Below are positions 10,279 to 20,985 of a stretch of DNA of 64,000 nt, piece after piece. The notes under the pieces are model-generated. The model made no database searches. It was not told where the DNA came from and worked only from the letters and a program-made list of their open reading frames with translations. The DNA is taken from positions 75,273,935 through 75,337,934 of the forward strand of contig CM043950.1 in NCBI GenBank assembly GCA_014529385.2. Direction: 5' to 3'. Made by a program: the position numbers and the translations under genes. Source of the stretch: Adiantum capillus-veneris. Its lineage: Eukaryota; Streptophyta; Polypodiopsida; Polypodiales; Pteridaceae. The first letter of the stretch is position 1. Each line of letters begins with the position of its first letter.

Positions 10279-11631
10279 ATGGCTTTCTCTTATCCGGAGT
10301 TTCATGGAAGAAGTGATGAAGATGTGGAAGAATTTTTGGAAAAGATGGAGGTTGCCTGCATTAGCAACCAGATTCATGACCCTACGCAAATGTTACGCCT
10401 TCTCCAAATTTGTTTGAAGAGTGATGCACGAGTTTGGTCCCAGGCATTTGAAGAGGAGTTGCGTGCAACAGATCCACCTATAAGATTGAGTTGGGACAAT
10501 CTAAGGCATGGATTGGAAGTGGAGTTTGTGAAGATAGAAGATCCTGACAAAGTGTGGCAAGAAGTACAAGGTTTGGTGCAGAAGGAAGGTGAGCCAGTAG
10601 ATGCGTACATACGTAAGTTTTCATTGGCATGGGAGCGAATGTGCAAGGCTTTAGCACCACAAGTACCCCCGCCTGACATGATGAAGAAGGACAGGTTCTT
10701 GGCTGGTCTTTGGGAGAATATACGTTGGAGAGTGGAGCTAAAGAAGCCTAGGACATATGAGGATGCACTAGAGGTAGCAAGGAACAAAGAGTGGAAGCTG
10801 AGGAAAATGAGCCAGTTAGGGGTGGAGTCTTTGCCAATGAGGTCTGAATTTCAGCCTATAGAGTCTTTACAAGGGCGCATGTCAGGGGTTCATCATGAAC
10901 TAGTAGTTCCTGTTACTAATCAGGTTATGCCAGCAGTGGTCACTACAGCAGTGCAAGATGATGGGCTAAGGCAAGACATGAGGCAAATGGTAGATTTGAT
11001 GAAGAATCTCAGCCTAAACATGCTAGGTCAAGTGGGAAATAATCGAGGTCGAGGGAGGTTTTCAAATCAGCAAGGAGGTGAAGAAAGGCCTAGGAATGGT
11101 GTTGGACAAAGCAATGGTAGGTTTTGGAGGCAGACGCCCACATGTTATAATTGTGGAGAGTTGGGTCACATCAGACCGCAATGTGATAAGCCACCAAGGA
11201 TGGGGGGAGACATGTATCCATTGCCAAGACAGGTGCTAACTAGGTCAAATGATTATGGCATCGAAATTAAGGGAGACGAAGGAACCAGCGGATTAACCCA
11301 GGAGGAAAAGGGAAAGACAAAAGTGCTAAGTGTAGTCACCTTGGAGAAGGCATCAAAGCTAGAGGATACATTAGTGATGCCTATTGGGAAGAGGACCACA
11401 GAGGATAAGGAAGGAAGAAGTGCCCCAGGTCCTAGTAAGAAGAAAGGAAAGAGCCGTGAAGGCGAGGATGTCAAGGCCAAGAGGAAAAGGAGAGCTCGTC
11501 GAAAGTTTCATGTTTCAGATTTTCCACTAGGGGATGGGCAATTAAGCTATAACTTGAAGGAGGATCTGACGAGCAGGAAGGCAGATGTTACTTTTGGGCA
11601 GCTTATAGAGATGGTGCCTAAGCTAAAGTGA
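10279..11631 (+). CDS. gag: Gag polyprotein of the Tat element
   Basis: Encodes the structural Gag that packages the element RNA in cytoplasmic particles. The ATG at 10279 in GCCATGG context is preferred over the upstream TTG at 10222. The frame then gives about 450 residues. The N-terminal half is a retrotransposon gag domain (FHGRSDEDVEEFLEKMEVAC, then VWSQAFEEEL and YIRKFSLAWERM). A CCHC zinc knuckle CYNCGELGHIRPQC lies at residues ~289-302, followed by a basic tail (KAKRKRRARRKFH). It ends at TGA 11629-11631. Pol continues in exactly the same frame 12 bases later, so a stop-codon readthrough or reinitiation relation is possible. No lesion is visible within gag. Confidence 0.9.
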   Translation: MAFSYPEFHGRSDEDVEEFLEKMEVACISNQIHDPTQMLRLLQICLKSDARVWSQAFEEELRATDPPIRLSWDNLRHGLEVEFVKIEDPDKVWQEVQGLVQKEGEPVDAYIRKFSLAWERMCKALAPQVPPPDMMKKDRFLAGLWENIRWRVELKKPRTYEDALEVARNKEWKLRKMSQLGVESLPMRSEFQPIESLQGRMSGVHHELVVPVTNQVMPAVVTTAVQDDGLRQDMRQMVDLMKNLSLNMLGQVGNNRGRGRFSNQQGGEERPRNGVGQSNGRFWRQTPTCYNCGELGHIRPQCDKPPRMGGDMYPLPRQVLTRSNDYGIEIKGDEGTSGLTQEEKGKTKVLSVVTLEKASKLEDTLVMPIGKRTTEDKEGRSAPGPSKKKGKSREGEDVKAKRKRRARRKFHVSDFPLGDGQLSYNLKEDLTSRKADVTFGQLIEMVPKLK

Positions 11632-11643
11632 CAGTGGAAGAGG

Positions 11644-14600
11644 ATGGTTAACCCAATGGAGAAAGAGCCAGAGAGAGGTTCAGTGAAGGTGTTGGCAATG
11701 GATGAGCTACCAGACATTTGTCCAATAGTAGATGTGTGGCATAAAAGGAAAAATTTGGGACAAGGTTATGTGGATGGCGGAGCCCAAATATGCGTCATAA
11801 CACACTCATGCGTTGAGAAGATGGGTCTCACAGTGGCTGGGGTGTCAGGTTTTCGGATCAGATTGGCAAACCATCAAAAAGTAAAATGCTTGGGTGTTGT
11901 AAAGAGCTTAGAAGTGGAGGCATATGATGCAAAGGCAGTGGTTGATTTTCATGTGATGCCAGCAGGGTTGGGAGCATATCCTATTATACTGGGAAGACCA
12001 TGGTTACGTGCAGTGGGAGCTGTTCAAGATTGGCGACATGGTACGATTAGCCTCTATGGAAAGACAGGTACCAAGAAGCTTTATAATATGGACACAAGGA
12101 AACGATTAGAGGAGCTTTATGAAGATGAGGATGAGTCTAGTGATGAAGACTCTTCCACGGTGACAGATGAGGATAGTGATAGCACTACCAGCAGTGATGA
12201 GGATGCTGATGTTGCATTTCTTTTGATGGACAAAGAAATTCTGGAGATTGGTTTAGTTGCATTTGTGAATCAGGTTGAAGATGAAAGTGAAGGGCCTTAT
12301 GAAGTGATTGAAGGGCTGATGCAAACCAAGGTTGAGTTGTCAAAGAAGCAGGAATTAATGACGCAAATGATTAGTGGAGACCTCTCAGCTATGGAGAAGG
12401 ATATATATTTGCACATGCTGGCTAGTTTTCCTGATTTGTTCATTACTTCATATGAAGAGATCAGAGGGTTAAAGGGTGAAGAGATGCATATAGAGCTGAA
12501 AGAAGGATGGGTCAAGAGGGTAGAGGTGGACAAGTTATTGAAGGCAGGGTTCATAGTTCCAGTGGAGACCACAGAATGGGTGAGTCCAGTAGTAGTCAGT
12601 CCAAAGAAGGATGGGAATTGGAGAATTTGTGTAGATTTTAAACCCTTAAACGCAGCCACTAAGAAGAACCCATATCCTCTTCCATTCATCGATCAGATCT
12701 TGGATTCAGTGGCAGGTTATGAGAGGTACAGTGTGTGTGATGGTTTTTCAGGCTATTTTCAATTGAAGATTGCTCTTAAAGACCGCACAAAGACAACATT
12801 TATTACGCCATGGGGCTGCTATTGCTACACAGTGTTGCCGTTTGGGTTGTCAAATGGACCATCTTTCTATCAAGAAATAGCAAAGTGGGTGCTGGAACCA
12901 TTCATTGGTAGTTGTGTTAAGGCTTTTATGGATGACTTCTGTGTTTATAGCAGTAGGACTGAACACCATGAGAAGCTGCAGATGGTATTGGCTCGATATG
13001 ATGAATGTGGAGGACAACTAAATCCAAAGAAATGTCATCTAGCACAGCCAAGGGTGAAGCTATTGGGCCATATGGTGTCAGAAAATGGCATTGAGGCTGA
13101 TCCAGATAAGGTGAAGTCTATTATTATTCTTCCATCACCTATGAGTACGAAGCAATTGGCAACCTTTATACACAAAGTGAAGTACATGGCACGGTTTATT
13201 CCATTGTCTTCGCAGCTTCTTTATCCATTACAGCAAGTGGCAAAGCATGATCCATTGCAATGGGATGACAAGTGTGAAGAAGTGTTTCAAGAGGTGAAAG
13301 AGGTGTTAGGGGGGTTGTCAGCCATGCAGGCTCCTGATTGGGAGAAAGTTTTTTATGTAAATCCATCAGTAGGGGATGATTCCATTGGAGCCATGCTATT
13401 GCAAAAGGGGAAGGGCAGCCATTATATGAGGCCAATGTATTGTGCAAGCCGAGTGAAGTTGGTAGCGGAGAGAAAGTTATCGGAAGTAGAGCTAGTGATG
13501 GCCAGTGTAATATTTGCTTGTCGACGATTTCGTCATTACTTGCTACCACGGCCTTTTGTTTTCTTGACGAGTTATGCTTTTTTGCCACAGCTAATTAATG
13601 GTACTAACATGTCAAATGTGGTGAAGAAATGGGTAATTGAGCTGCAAGAGTTTGAGTTCTCTTTTCTAGTGGAAGATAGTACAAGGGCTACCCTAGCTGA
13701 TTTTTTGACCTATAAGGAGAATCCCCTTATTGTTAAGGAAGAGGTGGTGAGAAAGGTAGTTGAAGAAGTGCCACAGATCAGCAATGCACATGTGTTGTTC
13801 TTTGATGGTTCATACAGAAAGAGCCATGATGCAGCTTCAGGGGGTATAGCACTTTATGATCCAGAGGGGAAGCTAGTATGCAAGAGAGGGTTCAAATTGG
13901 ATGCCCATAGCAACAATGAGGCTGAATATGCTACATTGGAAGCCGGATTACACATTTGTTTGAAGCATGGGGTTCGAAGGTTGAGCATAAAAGGTGATGC
14001 CTTGTTAGTGGTGAAGCAAGTGCTGGGTGTGTGGAAGAGCAAGAACACCTCATTGAAGGAAATGTGCTTCAGAATTAAAGGCCTGTTAAAAAAGTTTGAA
14101 GCATGGAGTATCAGACACATTGAACGTGCTCTAAATGGAGAGGCACATGAAGTAGCTCAATGCATGATTGGGGAGCTATTTGTGTTGAGGACCACTTTAC
14201 CTCTTTATCATGGCCGGGAAAGTTTGGCTGAAGAAGAGGAGTTTTTGCTAACAGGAATCATTCCAAAGGAGATTCAGAAGTCTAAGAAGTATGGCTTTGT
14301 GCGTAGAGCATACAGGTACAAACTGATTGGTGATGTATTATACATGAAAGGGGCTGATCTTGTGTTGAGACATGTACCTTGGCGGGAGGAGCTTTACAGA
14401 GTGTTGGAAGAGAATCATGAAGGCGCATGTGGTGGCCATTTTGCTCTAAAGATCACCTTGCATAAGATTTTGCAAGAGGGGTATGTATGGCCTAGTTTGC
14501 ACAAGGATGTTCACCATTGGTGTAGGTCTTGCAATAGGTGTCAAGCATTTGGGAAGAGAGTGTTGAAGCCAGAGCTACGAAAAACCATTATGGCGTTTGA

Positions 14601-14724
14601 TGTGTTTGAAAAGTGGGGGATTGATGCAATAGGCCCGTTACCTATCACAAGCAGGGGTAAAAGCTATATCTTGACGGCAGTGGACTATCTTTCTAGATGG
14701 GCAGAGGCTATAGCAGTAAAATAG
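11644..14724 (+). CDS. pol: Pol polyprotein of the Tat element: protease, RT, two RNase H domains, integrase N-terminus
   Basis: The 1026 codons contain, in order: an aspartic protease (VDGGAQICVI, residues ~43-52); an acidic Asp/Glu/Ser spacer (~155-190); reverse transcriptase with CVDFKPLNAA and the active site FMDDF (~428-432); the RT-linked RNase H-like region (~530-690); a second, archaeal-type RNase H (FFDGSYRK at ~719, NNEAEYATLEAG, LNGEAHEVAQ); the integrase H2C2 zinc domain (H..H at ~924, CRSCNRC at ~960); and the first catalytic Asp (WGIDAIG, ~993). The second RNase H assigns the element to Tat. TAG at 14722-14724 cuts the integrase core between the first and second catalytic Asp. 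Either it is a nonsense lesion or the frame was read through. The ATG at 11644 is four codons after the gag stop. Confidence 0.88.
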   Translation: MVNPMEKEPERGSVKVLAMDELPDICPIVDVWHKRKNLGQGYVDGGAQICVITHSCVEKMGLTVAGVSGFRIRLANHQKVKCLGVVKSLEVEAYDAKAVVDFHVMPAGLGAYPIILGRPWLRAVGAVQDWRHGTISLYGKTGTKKLYNMDTRKRLEELYEDEDESSDEDSSTVTDEDSDSTTSSDEDADVAFLLMDKEILEIGLVAFVNQVEDESEGPYEVIEGLMQTKVELSKKQELMTQMISGDLSAMEKDIYLHMLASFPDLFITSYEEIRGLKGEEMHIELKEGWVKRVEVDKLLKAGFIVPVETTEWVSPVVVSPKKDGNWRICVDFKPLNAATKKNPYPLPFIDQILDSVAGYERYSVCDGFSGYFQLKIALKDRTKTTFITPWGCYCYTVLPFGLSNGPSFYQEIAKWVLEPFIGSCVKAFMDDFCVYSSRTEHHEKLQMVLARYDECGGQLNPKKCHLAQPRVKLLGHMVSENGIEADPDKVKSIIILPSPMSTKQLATFIHKVKYMARFIPLSSQLLYPLQQVAKHDPLQWDDKCEEVFQEVKEVLGGLSAMQAPDWEKVFYVNPSVGDDSIGAMLLQKGKGSHYMRPMYCASRVKLVAERKLSEVELVMASVIFACRRFRHYLLPRPFVFLTSYAFLPQLINGTNMSNVVKKWVIELQEFEFSFLVEDSTRATLADFLTYKENPLIVKEEVVRKVVEEVPQISNAHVLFFDGSYRKSHDAASGGIALYDPEGKLVCKRGFKLDAHSNNEAEYATLEAGLHICLKHGVRRLSIKGDALLVVKQVLGVWKSKNTSLKEMCFRIKGLLKKFEAWSIRHIERALNGEAHEVAQCMIGELFVLRTTLPLYHGRESLAEEEEFLLTGIIPKEIQKSKKYGFVRRAYRYKLIGDVLYMKGADLVLRHVPWREELYRVLEENHEGACGGHFALKITLHKILQEGYVWPSLHKDVHHWCRSCNRCQAFGKRVLKPELRKTIMAFDVFEKWGIDAIGPLPITSRGKSYILTAVDYLSRWAEAIAVK

Positions 14725-15582
14725 ATCACTGCAAAGGATGTGGCAAAATTTGTGTATGATGAAATATGTTGCAAGTTTCGGGTGCCATTAGAGCTACTTT
14801 CAGATAACGGGCCAGGATTTAGAGCTAAACTGCTAGACTTCTTATGCACAAAGATGAAGATTAGGCACCAGCATACCACTCCTTATTACCCGCAGTGTAA
14901 TGGCTTAAATGAAAGATTCAATGGTGAGTTGGTACAAATTCTTTCTAAAGTGACAGAGCACCAAGGAAAGAATTGGGATTTGGAATTGCCTAGTGCATTA
15001 TGGGCTTACCGTACTTCGGTGAAGACAGGTACAGGGTTTACTCCATTTCATTTGGTGTATGGAAAGGAAGCACTATTTCCTGTGGAGGTAGAATTGCCTG
15101 CAGTCAAGATGTTAGAGAAGTTGCTTGGGCTGCCTAGTGATGCATTCAAAGAGAGGCTCTTGCAGTTACAAGAGGTCCAGTTGGATAGGATGAGCGCATT
15201 GGAGCATTATGGGCAGATGCAGGATAAGGCTTTGGCAAAGATAAATGAAAAGGTTAAAAAAAAGGGTATCAAGAAACATGACTTGGTTTTGCGCTACAAT
15301 AGTAAGCTGGACAGTACCTTCCAAAAGAAGTTTCAAATTAAGTGGGAAGGCCCTTTCAAAGTAGTAGAGTGTTTTCCAAATGGCACATATCAGCTGGCCA
15401 ACCTGGATGGTGTTCTACATAAGTCAAGGGTAAATGGGTTGCATCTTAAGTTGTATCATGCCAGGTTGATGATGGTGGAGCAAGATGAGTTTTCTGAAGA
15501 GCGAGTGATGTCTGTGAGGGATGAGGAGACCTGTGATGCAGCGAGTCTCATATCTCTCTTTGCTGCTGCTGATCATGAATGA
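14725..15582 (+). pseudogene. Rest of Tat integrase, after an in-frame TAG
   Basis: The frame continues directly from pol without a shift. It carries the second catalytic Asp (LSDNGPGFRA), the phrase TTPYYPQCNGLNERF with the catalytic Glu, and the C-terminal DNA-binding region (KWEGPFKVVECFPNG, HKSRVNGLHLKLY). It ends at 15582. There is no chromodomain, as expected for Tat. Internal ATGs exist, but a separate start would not give a working integrase. I regard it as the C-terminal part of pol. Confidence 0.85.
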
Positions 15583-15610
15583 TCTAGCAGGCTAGGGGAT
15601 GGGCAAATTA
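15583..15610 (+). promoter_or_regulatory. Polypurine tract region of the Tat element
   Basis: AGGGGATGGGCAAA lies just before the 3' LTR and is the likely primer for plus-strand synthesis. The four bases TTAT that follow, and the TT in place of TG at the LTR start, show some decay. Confidence 0.6.
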
Positions 15611-16196
15611 TTTCAGGAGTTTTTTGGAGCAAGGGATTGCGCATATGTACATACCCATGCATGGTGCATCAAATAAAGTATTGCCCATTTTCCATAGCCA
15701 GGTGGTTACGTGGGGCCCACATGTGTACAGGTAGGACACCATGTACATAGTGCATCGATTTTCATCGTTACTAGTACCATTGTGTTTTTCTACAATAAGG
15801 AGGAGTTGGTAGCGCGTAAAACTTCTCGAGGAAGCTATCCGCGGGCCGACGACATGAGGTCAGCAGGTGCGTCAGATGGCATCTAGTGGCGTCAGGAGGG
15901 CGAACGAGGTCAATATTTGCACGCAGATGAGGACGGACACAACGTGGGTGTTTGCTTGTGAGAATTATGCAGAAAGGTCATCATGAGGACCTTTTTTTGG
16001 GGCCACTTCACATGGTGGCGAGATGCATTATTGGAAAAAAGCTGAGTGCCAGGTGTGCGGATGATGCAAAAAGGTGACAACTATGCACAGCAAGGTCAGT
16101 TTTTGGCCTGTTCGGGGTCCGTTTGAGGTCATCTAAAAGGCCAAGGGTGCCCAACTAATAAAGCTAAGTGTGGGAACTGAAAAAACTGAGAGAAGA
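15611..16196 (+). repeat. 3' LTR of the Tat element, first part
   Basis: Matches 8232-8815 of the 5' LTR. Breaks off at GAGAGAAGA, where the chromovirus begins with TGTAAC. The last five bases, GAAGA, recur at 25100-25104. Confidence 0.95.
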
Positions 16197-17786
16197 TGTA
16201 ACATTTAATGGCCTAAAATCTTTTGTGTAGCGGAATTTAGCATGAACATAGTGGGCATTTCATTAGAGTTGATTCCTAATGAGAATTACAAGAGTGCTTG
16301 GGTGGAGAGAGCAACAAAAAGCATAACACCTAGTTAGATAGCATCGACAATACTTTCAAAAGAGAGAGCAATTAAGCTATTGACAACAGTTGAGGACCGG
16401 ATTTGCATGGAGCCGGTCCCCCCTCCAAAAGGCTTTGTATTATGGTTTCTCCCATCAAGAGAGACATTGTACAATACAATTCTTTGTGTTCCTTCAAGAC
16501 TAGCTAGTGCAATGAAGATGGAAGCTTCATACACCAAGCAAAACACTTAATCAAACACAACTTGAATTATCCCCGTTCTCAGACCCAAGACCTCACACAC
16601 CTTCGAAGATGGTGAGAGCTAGCAGGGTATGAGAGTAGATTGAGAGGAAAAAGAAGTATCTTACGAGAAAGAAGTACATCTCCTCACATAATCACTCATA
16701 TTAGCATAGCTTAGCTTAGTAATTAGCTTGGTAGAGAAGATGAGCATGCATTGAAGCTTGGCTCTTGGTTGGATTTGCATCCACATGCCAAGAGAGTGTT
16801 GATGTAGGCTTCTATCTCACAAGCTTGGAGTAGGTGATGAGCTCTCCATTAAAGCTTGGGAGGAGATAGAGTATTTTCCCTTCACACATGGTCAAGTGTG
16901 AGAGTGTGTGTGTCAATGCCAAGCAAAAATCAGCCCCCCCCCTCTCTTGGGCGAGCCCTAGCTGCTAAATAAGTCTGGCTTTTGCCTCATTGGACCTCCC
17001 CAGGTCAAGCCAATAGGGATTAAGCAGCATAAGTGATAGCCTTCTGACATGTGTCCCCCTTTCCCCTTTTGTGAGAGCTTTAGGTAATTAAATAATTAAA
17101 CTAAACTCTCATTGGACCCCTTTGCCTCCTGGCCAATAGGAATCAGGCAAGCCATGGGGCTCCTGAATGCTCATTGGACCCCTTGGGAGACTGCCCAATA
17201 GTCTTCTAGGACACTTAATTCTTATTGGTTTCTTTTATTAAATGTTTTTAAATTAATTAAACTAGATTTACTCTAGCTTAATTCTCATTGGTCCACTTCA
17301 AGGGTCTTCCAATAGGAATTGGGCACACCTTGTGGGCATCTGGCCTAGGGAGCTGACATGTGTCCCTCATTCCCTTTGTGTAAAGGGAGCCTGTGTGTGT
17401 GTGTGTGGCTTTCTCTCTCATCCCCTAGCTTTGGGGCTCGCCCCCTCCCATGTAGGGATATGCAAAGACTTTTAGGGCACACACTAAGCATCCAATTTTT
17501 CCTAGGGTTAACCTTTGGACACAACCTTTGAATTTTGGAACCTTAGCATTTTGGAAGTCTTAATGGGCTGAACCTTAGGGTCTTTTTGGCCCATTGTTTC
17601 ACATGGCTCTTTTGCAGATGGCCCCCCCTTTGGATCCCTATTTTCCCTCCTTTGGATCCCTACTGTGGCCGGTCTGCTAACTTAACCAATATTCTAGCTT
17701 TTTCTCCCTTGGCACTTCCCCACATTAAATGATCAATTTAATATGAGAAAATCATTTAGGAGAATTAGATATTGATTATTATGACA
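16197..17786 (-). repeat. 3' LTR of the inner chromovirus
   Basis: On the minus strand it starts TGTCATAATAATC and ends GGCCATTAAATGTTACA. Four ATTGG...CCAAT modules of 26-27 bp lie at 16989-17014, 17111-17137, 17173-17199 and 17287-17313. It also holds a C run, a (TG)n run and the repeated GGGATCC phrase. Confidence 0.96.
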
Positions 17787-18143
17787 TTACCTCTCTCTTG
17801 AAATCATAGTCAACCTCGACTATGGTGTAGAGAAGATAAAGCATATGCATGAGTCCTTTTCTTAGCGGGTAGAGGATCCCTATGTTACCCTACGACATCA
17901 TTCCATAATGGATGACTAGTCCATTTGGCGCTTGAGAGCCTGAGGCTGCCGCAAGCATGTCTGCACATTAGTCCTATCAGTCTTCCATAGTAGAGTGACA
18001 AGCTCTACTTGGTGTTTGGGAGACGTCGTCTCCGCAAACTTGATCTAAGCATGCATACTACTTCATTTTTGTGCACAAATAAAGAAAAAGGGAGTCTTAT
18101 AAGACAAAAGTTTTTGTTCATTTTTATCATTTTGTACATTTGC
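17787..18143 (-). other. 3' untranslated region and polypurine tract of the inner chromovirus
   Basis: On the minus strand, CAAGAGAGAGGTAA immediately precedes the LTR and is the likely polypurine tract. The rest, about 340 bp up to the stop at 18144, is noncoding. Confidence 0.75.
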
Positions 18144-18314
18144 TTACTCTTGGGAAGCATTGTAAGCATTGACAAGGTTTAGGTTATCCTTTAATTGTAT
18201 GCCTTGCATCCATCTAGCATCTTCAAAAGGATAATTCTTAAACTTAATAAGATATCGTCGGATAGTCTTACTGCCTCTTAATACCTTGTCTTCATGTCGG
18301 AGAATGGACTCGGG
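18144..18314 (-). pseudogene. Chromodomain, cut off by a TAG
   Basis: The frame downstream of TAG (18315-18317) still encodes a chromodomain, as seen from the uninterrupted copy at 54241-54412 (PESILRHEDKVLRG, YLIKFKNYPFEDARW). Chromodomains at the end of integrase steer chromoviruses to particular chromatin marks. The stop arises from CAG to TAG when compared with the second copy, so integrase would be made without it. Confidence 0.8.
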
Positions 18315-19793
18315 CTACAGTACCTCCTCGTGGTCCTCGATCTCCAGTGGGTCTTCAATAGTTGGTTTTTGAGGTGGCTCTCCTTTGTAAGGCTTTAAGA
18401 GGCTCACATGAAAAGCATTGTGTATGAGCCAATGATTGGGCAACTTAAGTTGATAGGCCATCTCATTGATTGGCCTAAGAATCTGGAAGGGACCATAGTA
18501 CCTTTTTGCTAGTTTAGCATAGTACTTTTGGTGGCCCGTAGGATTCTTGCCCGTAGTGTGCCTTAATCGAGCCTTGGGAAACTTTAACAAGACCCAATCG
18601 TTTTCTTTAAAGGCTTGGGCTCTTCTGTGCTTGTCAGCAGCAGCCTTTTGCCTTTGCTGTGAGATAGAGATAGCATCCTTAATCTTTTGGAAAGATTCTT
18701 GTAGGTCTCGGCTATACTCATCTGCAGCGAAGATCTTCCCATGTACCTTAAGTAGCAAGGGACTTTTTGATCTTCCCTCAATTACCTCGAAAGGTGCTTT
18801 TCCTGTAGAAGTATGTACAGTGTTATTGTAAGCATACTCTACTAAGGGTAAGTACTTCTCCCATTGGGATCTTTGATCTACTTCCGTTACATAGGCTTTT
18901 AGTAGATCAAGAATGGTTAGGTTAGCTATTTCACTTTGGCCATCAGTTTGTGGATGATAGGCCGAAGAGAAGTTTAGCCTTGTTCCTAAATTCTCAAAGA
19001 GACCCTTCCAGAAATTACTGGTCATTCTAGGATCTCTATCTGACACTATGGACATTGGCAAGCCATGGTACTTGAAAATTTGTGAAATGAAGAGGGTTGC
19101 CATTTGATGGGCTTTGATAGTCTTTTTGACAGGTATAAAATGAGCTTGTTTACTGAACCTGTCTACTATCGTCCATATTCCCGTATTCCCATGGATAGAC
19201 TTAGGCAATCCAAAGATAAAATCCATGGATATGCTCTCCCACGGTGAATTAGGGATTGGCAAGGGTTGAAGCAATCCAAGTTGCTTCCCTCTATCAAATT
19301 TTGTCTTTTGACATACCACACATTTGGAAACATACTCATGTATGTTCACTTTCATGGTAGGCCAATAGAAATATGTTTCAATTCCCTTTAGGGTAGACTG
19401 AATCCCTCTATGCCCCGCATATGGGGGAGCATGAGATTCATACATTACTTTCTCACGTAGTGAGTTAGTAACGCATAGTCTATTGCCATAGAGAAGATAA
19501 CCATCTTGTAAAGTAAATGGTTCTTCTTTCTTCCCTAATGCAAGGGCTGAAATCACATCTCTAAAATCGGGATCAATAGCATACTCATCTATCATTAAAG
19601 ATAGATCATTGTGAGTTGCTATGGAAACCGCATTCACTCTCGGTCGTCTTGAGAGTGCATCGGCTACTTGATTATGCTTGCCAGCAATGTGAGCAATATG
19701 AAAATGAAATTGCGAAAGGAAATTTGCCCACCTCATTTGTTTGTCAGAGAGCTTGGTCTGCGTCATGAAGTACTTAAGACTTTGGTGATCCGT
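18315..19793 (-). pseudogene. RNase H end and integrase of the inner chromovirus
   Basis: The open frame reads through the end of RNase H (NFLSQFHFHIAHIAGKHNQV ADALSRRP), the integrase zinc domain (HAPPYAGH...CVVCQK), and the DDE core with MDFIFGLP, SDRDPRM and the Glu in QSEIAN. The GPF-type C-terminal region follows (RYYGPFQILRPINE). All three catalytic residues are present. It is in the same frame as the upstream RT part, separated only by the TGA at 19794-19796. It ends at TAG, before the chromodomain. Confidence 0.85.
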
Positions 19794-20985
19794 TCACAGA
19801 ATGAAAGGAGTCCCCAATAAATAGTGCTTCCATGAGTCTAAGGCATGTAGAACTGCAAGGAGTTCTTTTTCGTATATGCCTAGAGCTTGCTCAACAGGGT
19901 CGAGCCTTCGACTCTCATAGCCTATGGCGTGCCCTTCTTGGAGCAGAACAGCCCCAAGGCAATCACCACAAGCATCACATTGGACCTCAAATGGTTTTGA
20001 GAGATCCGGTAGTGTAAGCACAGGTTGAGAGATAAGCTTTTCTTTAAGCTTTTCGAAAGCATTGTTCTCCTTAGCAGACCACGTATACCTAACATTTTTC
20101 TTTGTTAGGTCATGTAATGGTCCCGCAATTTGTGAGAACTTTTCTATGAAGCGTCTATAGTATGCACACATACCTATAAAGCTTCTTAGTTCATGAAGAT
20201 TCCTTGGTTTAGGCCATCCTTTTATTACCTCTAACTTGGATGGATCCATTTGGATTCCATCTTGAGAGATAATGTGACCTAAATATTGAATCTCTTGCAA
20301 GAAAAATTCACTTTTCTTTCGATTAACATAAAGTTTGTTCTCTCTTAAAACTTGAAATATTACCTGGAGGTGTTGCTTGTGTTCCTCCAATGAATTAGAG
20401 TAGATGATAATATCATCAAAGAACACTCCAGTGAAGGTTCGATGAGGCCTGAACAGCTTCTCCATCAAGCGGTTGAATGTGGCTGGTGCATTAGTCAAGC
20501 CAAAAGGCATGACAATGTATTCGTAAAGACCAAATGTAGTACGAAATGCGGTCTTTACAATGTCTTGATCAACTATCCTTATTTGATGATAGCCACTTTT
20601 TAGGTCAATCCTACTGAAGTAGGTCGATCCTTGTAGCTTATCAAATAGGTCTTCTACCCGTGGAACGGGAAACCTATTCTTGATAGTGATCCTATTTAGT
20701 GCTCTATAGTCGACACACATACGATATGTGCCGTCTTTCTTTTGCACTAATAGCACAGGTGAGCAAAATGGAGATGAGCTAGGCCTAACCATGCCCTTCT
20801 CAATTAACTCATGCACTTGCCGCATAATCTCTTCTTGTTGAGCTTGAGAAACTCTATAAGGAGGTTTGTTAGGCGGTGAACTTCCTGGAAGAAGTTCAAT
20901 TGCATGGTCGTCATTACCTCGTTTAGGAGGTAGCTCGCAAGGGATGTCGTCAATAAAGACATCTTGAAACCCCTTGAGAAAATTG
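19794..20985 (-). pseudogene. Reverse transcriptase and RNase H of the inner chromovirus
   Basis: RT motifs are complete: KDGTYRMCVDYRALN, YFSRIDLKSGYHQIR, MPFGLTNAPATF, the active site FFDDIIIYS and YLGHIISQDGIQ. RNase H follows (FEVQCDACGDCLGAVL, IYEKELLAVLHALDSWK). Entry into this frame from gag-protease needs a one-base correction near 20986. The frame ends at TGA, where the second copy has CGA (C to T in a CG context). Confidence 0.87.

Noticed and set aside
16334-16546. 70-codon frame repeated in all chromovirus LTRs (also at 23647, 48548 and 56029)
   Set aside because: It is shared because the LTRs are related. It has no known motif and changes length between copies, so I treat it as noncoding LTR sequence.
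20804-20985. C-terminal tail of the 762-codon frame in the inner chromovirus
   Set aside because: Out-of-frame translation after a 1-nt deletion. The true RT sequence runs in the other frame.
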